NCBI GenBank assembly: GCA_001898095.1
Contig: MKSH01000025.1
Location: forward strand, 3,934 to 18,080
Source of the DNA: Solirubrobacterales bacterium 70-9
Lineage (GTDB): Bacteria; Actinomycetota; Thermoleophilia; Solirubrobacterales; 70-9
DNA: 14,147 nt
Reading direction: 5' to 3'
The notes beneath the pieces are model-generated. The model was not told the origin of the DNA, searched no databases, and saw only the letters and a program-made list of their open reading frames with translations. The position numbers were made by a program, and so were the translations under genes. This document shows, piece by piece, positions 11,434 to 14,147 of this stretch; position 1 is the first letter of the stretch, and each line of letters opens with the position of its first letter.

Positions 11434-14147
11434 ATGCGCCGCCCGCCGCTCCCCGCCCGGCGGCCGTGGCCGATCCTCGCCGCCTGGGCGGTGGCGGTCG
11501 CGATCCTCGCCCTGCTCGGCAGCGGCATCGCGGCACGGCTGGCGCCGACCTCCCTGCTCGTCCCCGGCACCCCGTCGGCGCGTGCGCACGCGATGCTCGA
11601 GCGCCAGTTCGGCAACCAGGTCGTCGTCACGGTCCTGCTCGAGGGGCCCCCGCGGGCGCTCGATCGCCAGGGCCGCCGCCTGGCCGCGGCCCTGGCGGGC
11701 GAACGCGCGGTGCGGGTGATGTCGCCCTGGCAGCCCGGCAGCGGCGAGCTCGCGGTCCTGCGGCCGCGCCCCGGGGCGGCGCTCCTCGTCGTGAGCTTCC
11801 AGCGCTCCGAAGCGGCGGCGATGAGCGAGGTGGTGCCGGCGGCGAAGCGAATCGTCGCGGCGCAGGTGCGGGGGCCGGTGCACGCCTACGTCGGCGGCGT
11901 CGCGGCGATCGCCGTCGCCCTGCAGGAAAACGCCCTGGCCGCCACCAGGCACGCCGAGCTCCTGGTCGCGCCGATCCTGATCATCGTCCTGCTGCTCGTC
12001 TTCCGCTCGCCGCCGGCGGCGGCGATCCCGCTGCTGATGGGGGCGGCGACGGTGCTGGCCGGTCGGGGCCTGCTGCTGCTCAGCACCTACCTGATGCCGA
12101 TCAACGCGATCGCCGTCGCGATCGCCTCGATGATGGGACTGGCGCTGGGCGTCGACTACGCGCTGCTGATGGTCTCCCGCTTCCGCCAGGAGCGCGCGGC
12201 CGGCGCCGACAGTGAGGAGGCGATCGCGACCGCCGCCCGGGCCGCCGGGCGGACGATCGTCGTCGCCGGCGCCACCCTCGCCCTGGTCATGGTCAGCGCC
12301 GCCTTCGTCGCCCCCGGCGACCTGCTCAGCTCGGTCGCCGCCGGCGTCGTCGTCTCGACCCTGCTCAGCGTGCTCCTGGCCGTCTCGCTGCTGCCGGCGC
12401 TGCTGGCGATCCTCGCCCCTGGCCTGGAGCGCTGGCACCTCCCCGGCTCGGGCCGGCGCAGCCGCCTGCTCAACCTCGCCGGGGCGGCGATCGCCCGTCC
12501 TTGGATCGCGATCCCGGCGATCGTCATCCCGATGCTGGCGATCGCCGCCCCCGCCGGCGCACTGCGGATCGGTCCCCCCGACCCCCACCAGTTGCCTCCC
12601 TCCGACCCGACCCGGCAGGGCTTCGAAGCGCTGCGCCAGGCGATCGGCCCGGGTTGGGCGGCGCCGATCGCGGTGATCGCCACCGCCAAGCAGGGCCCGA
12701 TCTCCGCCCCCGGGCGCCTGGCGGCGATCTCGCGCTGGCAGGACCGCCTCGCCCGCGACCCCGACGTCGCCGCGGTGATCGGCCCCTCGGCGCTGAGCAG
12801 GGCCGAAGCGCCGCTCGACAAGGCGCGCCGCGCCTACCGCCAGGCACCGGCGCGGCTGACGCGGGCGAGGCACGACCTCACCGCGCTCGGCTCGGGCCTG
12901 GCGCGGGCGAGCCAGGGCGTCGAGCGGCTGTGGGCCGGGCTCGGCGAAGGTGCCGGCGGCGCGGAGCGGATCGCCGCCGCGACCCGCGAAGCCCACGCCG
13001 GCGCCGAACGCCTCGGGAGCGGCCTGGGCCGGGCGAGCGACGGCGCCGGGCGGCTCTCCGGCGGGATCTCGCGCACCGCCCACGGGCAGCGGCGCCTGCT
13101 CGCCGGCCAGCGACGCCTCAGCCGCGGGGCCCAGCGGCTGGCCGCCGGCCTGCGGCGCCTGGACCGCGAACTGCGCTCCTCGCTCGGCGAGGTGCGGGCG
13201 CTCTCGGCGCGGCTGGCCCGCTGGTCGGCCTGGCTGCGCGAGCTGCGGGTGCCGACCGAGCTGGCCGGCGCGCGCCTGGAAAGCGGGATCGCCGCGCTCG
13301 ACCAGATGACGGTCGGCCGGGAAGACCCGCGCTACGCGCAGCTTGAGGCCGCACTGCGCGAAGCCGCGGCGCTGGTCGGGCTGCCCGGCGGCCCGCCCGC
13401 CGCGGGCGACGGGGCGGCGCTGCCGTCCGGCGTCGCCATCTCGGTGGCGGGGGCGCTGGCCGATCTCGAGGAGCGGACCGCCGACTCGCTCGATCGGATG
13501 CGGGCCCTGCCCGAACGCGTCGAGCAGCTCTCGGCGGCGGTCAAGAAGCTGCGCCGAGGCGGTGGCCGGCTCGCGGCCGGGGCCCGCGCCGGCCGCCGGG
13601 GCGGCGCCGCGATAAGCGCGGCGCTCCGGCGCCTGCGCGGCGGCTCGCGGCGGCTCGCCACGGGACTCGCCGAAGCGCAGGCGCCCGAGGCGCGCCTGAC
13701 CACCGGGCTCGGCGCCATCACCGCCGGCGCCGACCACCTCTCCGCCGGCCTGCGGGAAGGGCGGGGGGAAACCGGCAAGCTCATCGACGGGCTCCGCAGG
13801 CCGCAGGGCCCGCTGCACCACTACGGCCTGGTGCTGCACAGCTACCAGCGCGACTACCAGGAATTCCGGGAACGATCTCCAGGGGCGATCGACTCCGGCT
13901 ACCTGCTCCTGACCGCGCTCGACGGGACGGTGCCGGGCGTCCGCGAAGAGGCCTCCCAGCTCGTCAACCTCGACCGCGGCGGCCGCGCGGTGCGCATGCT
14001 GGTGGTGCCCAGGTCGGGCCCCAGCTCGGATGCGACCCGCCACCTCGGCGAACGCCTGCAGCGCCGGCTCCCCGTCCTCGCCCGCGCCAGCGGCACCGAG
14101 GTGGCGATCGGCGAAGGCGCCCAGAGCCTCGCCGACTACACCAATGC
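11434..14147 (+). CDS. MMPL/RND-family transporter with coiled-coil insertion, C-terminus outside window
   Basis: ATG 11434 follows GGAGGG and opens 904 codons that run off the right edge. TM1 is at residues 12-30. A first external domain (about 31-170) follows. TM2-TM6 cover about 176-330 with the MMPL signature GVDYALLMVSRFRQER (239-254) at TM4, and TM7 is at about 357-376. The second external domain is very long. Its start (QGFEALRQAIGPGWAAPIAVIA) is a normal porter segment. Residues about 480-590 and 690-790 then form helices with repeated L/R..G spacing (for example RLSGGISR, RRLLAGQRRLSRG, RRLATGL), read as two arms of a coiled-coil hairpin. SGYLLLTALDG resumes the porter fold near 820. 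MMPL proteins use the proton gradient to move lipids or hydrophobic compounds outward. Confidence 0.9.
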   Translation, partial: MRRPPLPARRPWPILAAWAVAVAILALLGSGIAARLAPTSLLVPGTPSARAHAMLERQFGNQVVVTVLLEGPPRALDRQGRRLAAALAGERAVRVMSPWQPGSGELAVLRPRPGAALLVVSFQRSEAAAMSEVVPAAKRIVAAQVRGPVHAYVGGVAAIAVALQENALAATRHAELLVAPILIIVLLLVFRSPPAAAIPLLMGAATVLAGRGLLLLSTYLMPINAIAVAIASMMGLALGVDYALLMVSRFRQERAAGADSEEAIATAARAAGRTIVVAGATLALVMVSAAFVAPGDLLSSVAAGVVVSTLLSVLLAVSLLPALLAILAPGLERWHLPGSGRRSRLLNLAGAAIARPWIAIPAIVIPMLAIAAPAGALRIGPPDPHQLPPSDPTRQGFEALRQAIGPGWAAPIAVIATAKQGPISAPGRLAAISRWQDRLARDPDVAAVIGPSALSRAEAPLDKARRAYRQAPARLTRARHDLTALGSGLARASQGVERLWAGLGEGAGGAERIAAATREAHAGAERLGSGLGRASDGAGRLSGGISRTAHGQRRLLAGQRRLSRGAQRLAAGLRRLDRELRSSLGEVRALSARLARWSAWLRELRVPTELAGARLESGIAALDQMTVGREDPRYAQLEAALREAAALVGLPGGPPAAGDGAALPSGVAISVAGALADLEERTADSLDRMRALPERVEQLSAAVKKLRRGGGRLAAGARAGRRGGAAISAALRRLRGGSRRLATGLAEAQAPEARLTTGLGAITAGADHLSAGLREGRGETGKLIDGLRRPQGPLHHYGLVLHSYQRDYQEFRERSPGAIDSGYLLLTALDGTVPGVREEASQLVNLDRGGRAVRMLVVPRSGPSSDATRHLGERLQRRLPVLARASGTEVAIGEGAQSLADYTN

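Noticed and set aside
12871..13800. Possible tandem DNA repeat or CRISPR-like array in the MMPL gene
   Set aside because: The regularity is at the amino-acid level (L/G spacing of a coiled coil). The DNA units are not identical and there are no uniform spacers.
10549..14043. A 1164-codon open frame on the minus strand
   Set aside because: It is antisense to the MMPL transporter and TetR gene, is low-complexity Arg/Gly/Ala/Asp sequence, and arises from strong GC bias at third positions. The plus frame has clear MMPL motifs and TM segments.

Overview
The window is very GC-rich, with strong G/C bias at third codon positions, and most of it is tightly packed protein-coding sequence. Many starts have no Shine-Dalgarno (SD) and instead have a -10-like hexamer 6-9 nt upstream, which suggests leaderless transcripts. 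With the TetR, MMPL and lipoprotein repertoire, this points to an actinobacterial chromosome, plausibly the Thermoleophilia/Solirubrobacterales. The phylum-level call is moderately firm and the order-level call is a guess. There is no phage, IS element, CRISPR array or plasmid function.

Layout. (1) 1-1613: a partial exported protein on the minus strand, then four small plus-strand genes (two-TM peptide, unknown 77-aa protein, DUF2007-like protein with a C-terminal TM, lipoprotein). (2) 1708-3520: a RibD-C/DHFR-fold reductase, a P-loop kinase-like NTPase and a secreted cysteine-containing protein, ending at a shared inverted repeat. (3) 3548-6371, minus strand: a tight operon of thioredoxin-like lipoprotein, HPt-domain protein and lipoprotein, followed by a CAT-anticodon tRNA and a TPR protein. 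(4) 6469-8390, plus strand: an SDR oxidoreductase overlapping by one base a GT1 glycosyltransferase. (5) 8391-9256: a broken NirJ/AhbC-like radical SAM/SPASM gene on the minus strand, with an internal deletion and frameshift, plus a short decayed-looking stretch. (6) 9289-10134: a nine-TM, His-containing membrane protein of possible CtaA/COX15 type, whose SD lies partly in a perfect 10-bp hairpin. (7) 10118-14147: a TetR regulator divergent from a two-gene operon of an exported helical protein and a large MMPL/RND transporter with a long coiled-coil insertion. The transporter runs off the window.

How the parts may work together. The TetR gene and the MMPL operon share a 98-bp region (53 bp between the two genes) containing the palindrome CATACG-GA-CGTATG, the expected layout for a self-regulated exporter. 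The SDR and glycosyltransferase are translationally coupled and probably act on the same small molecule. The thioredoxin-like lipoprotein, HPt protein and second lipoprotein form one transcription unit that places an orphan phosphotransfer domain between two surface proteins. The radical SAM remnant and the divergent CtaA-like protein both point to heme chemistry, but the radical SAM gene looks dead. I see no clear-cut new defence or mobile system. The best leads are the SD-occluding hairpin, the deleted radical SAM gene, the HPt operon and the coiled-coil MMPL unit.
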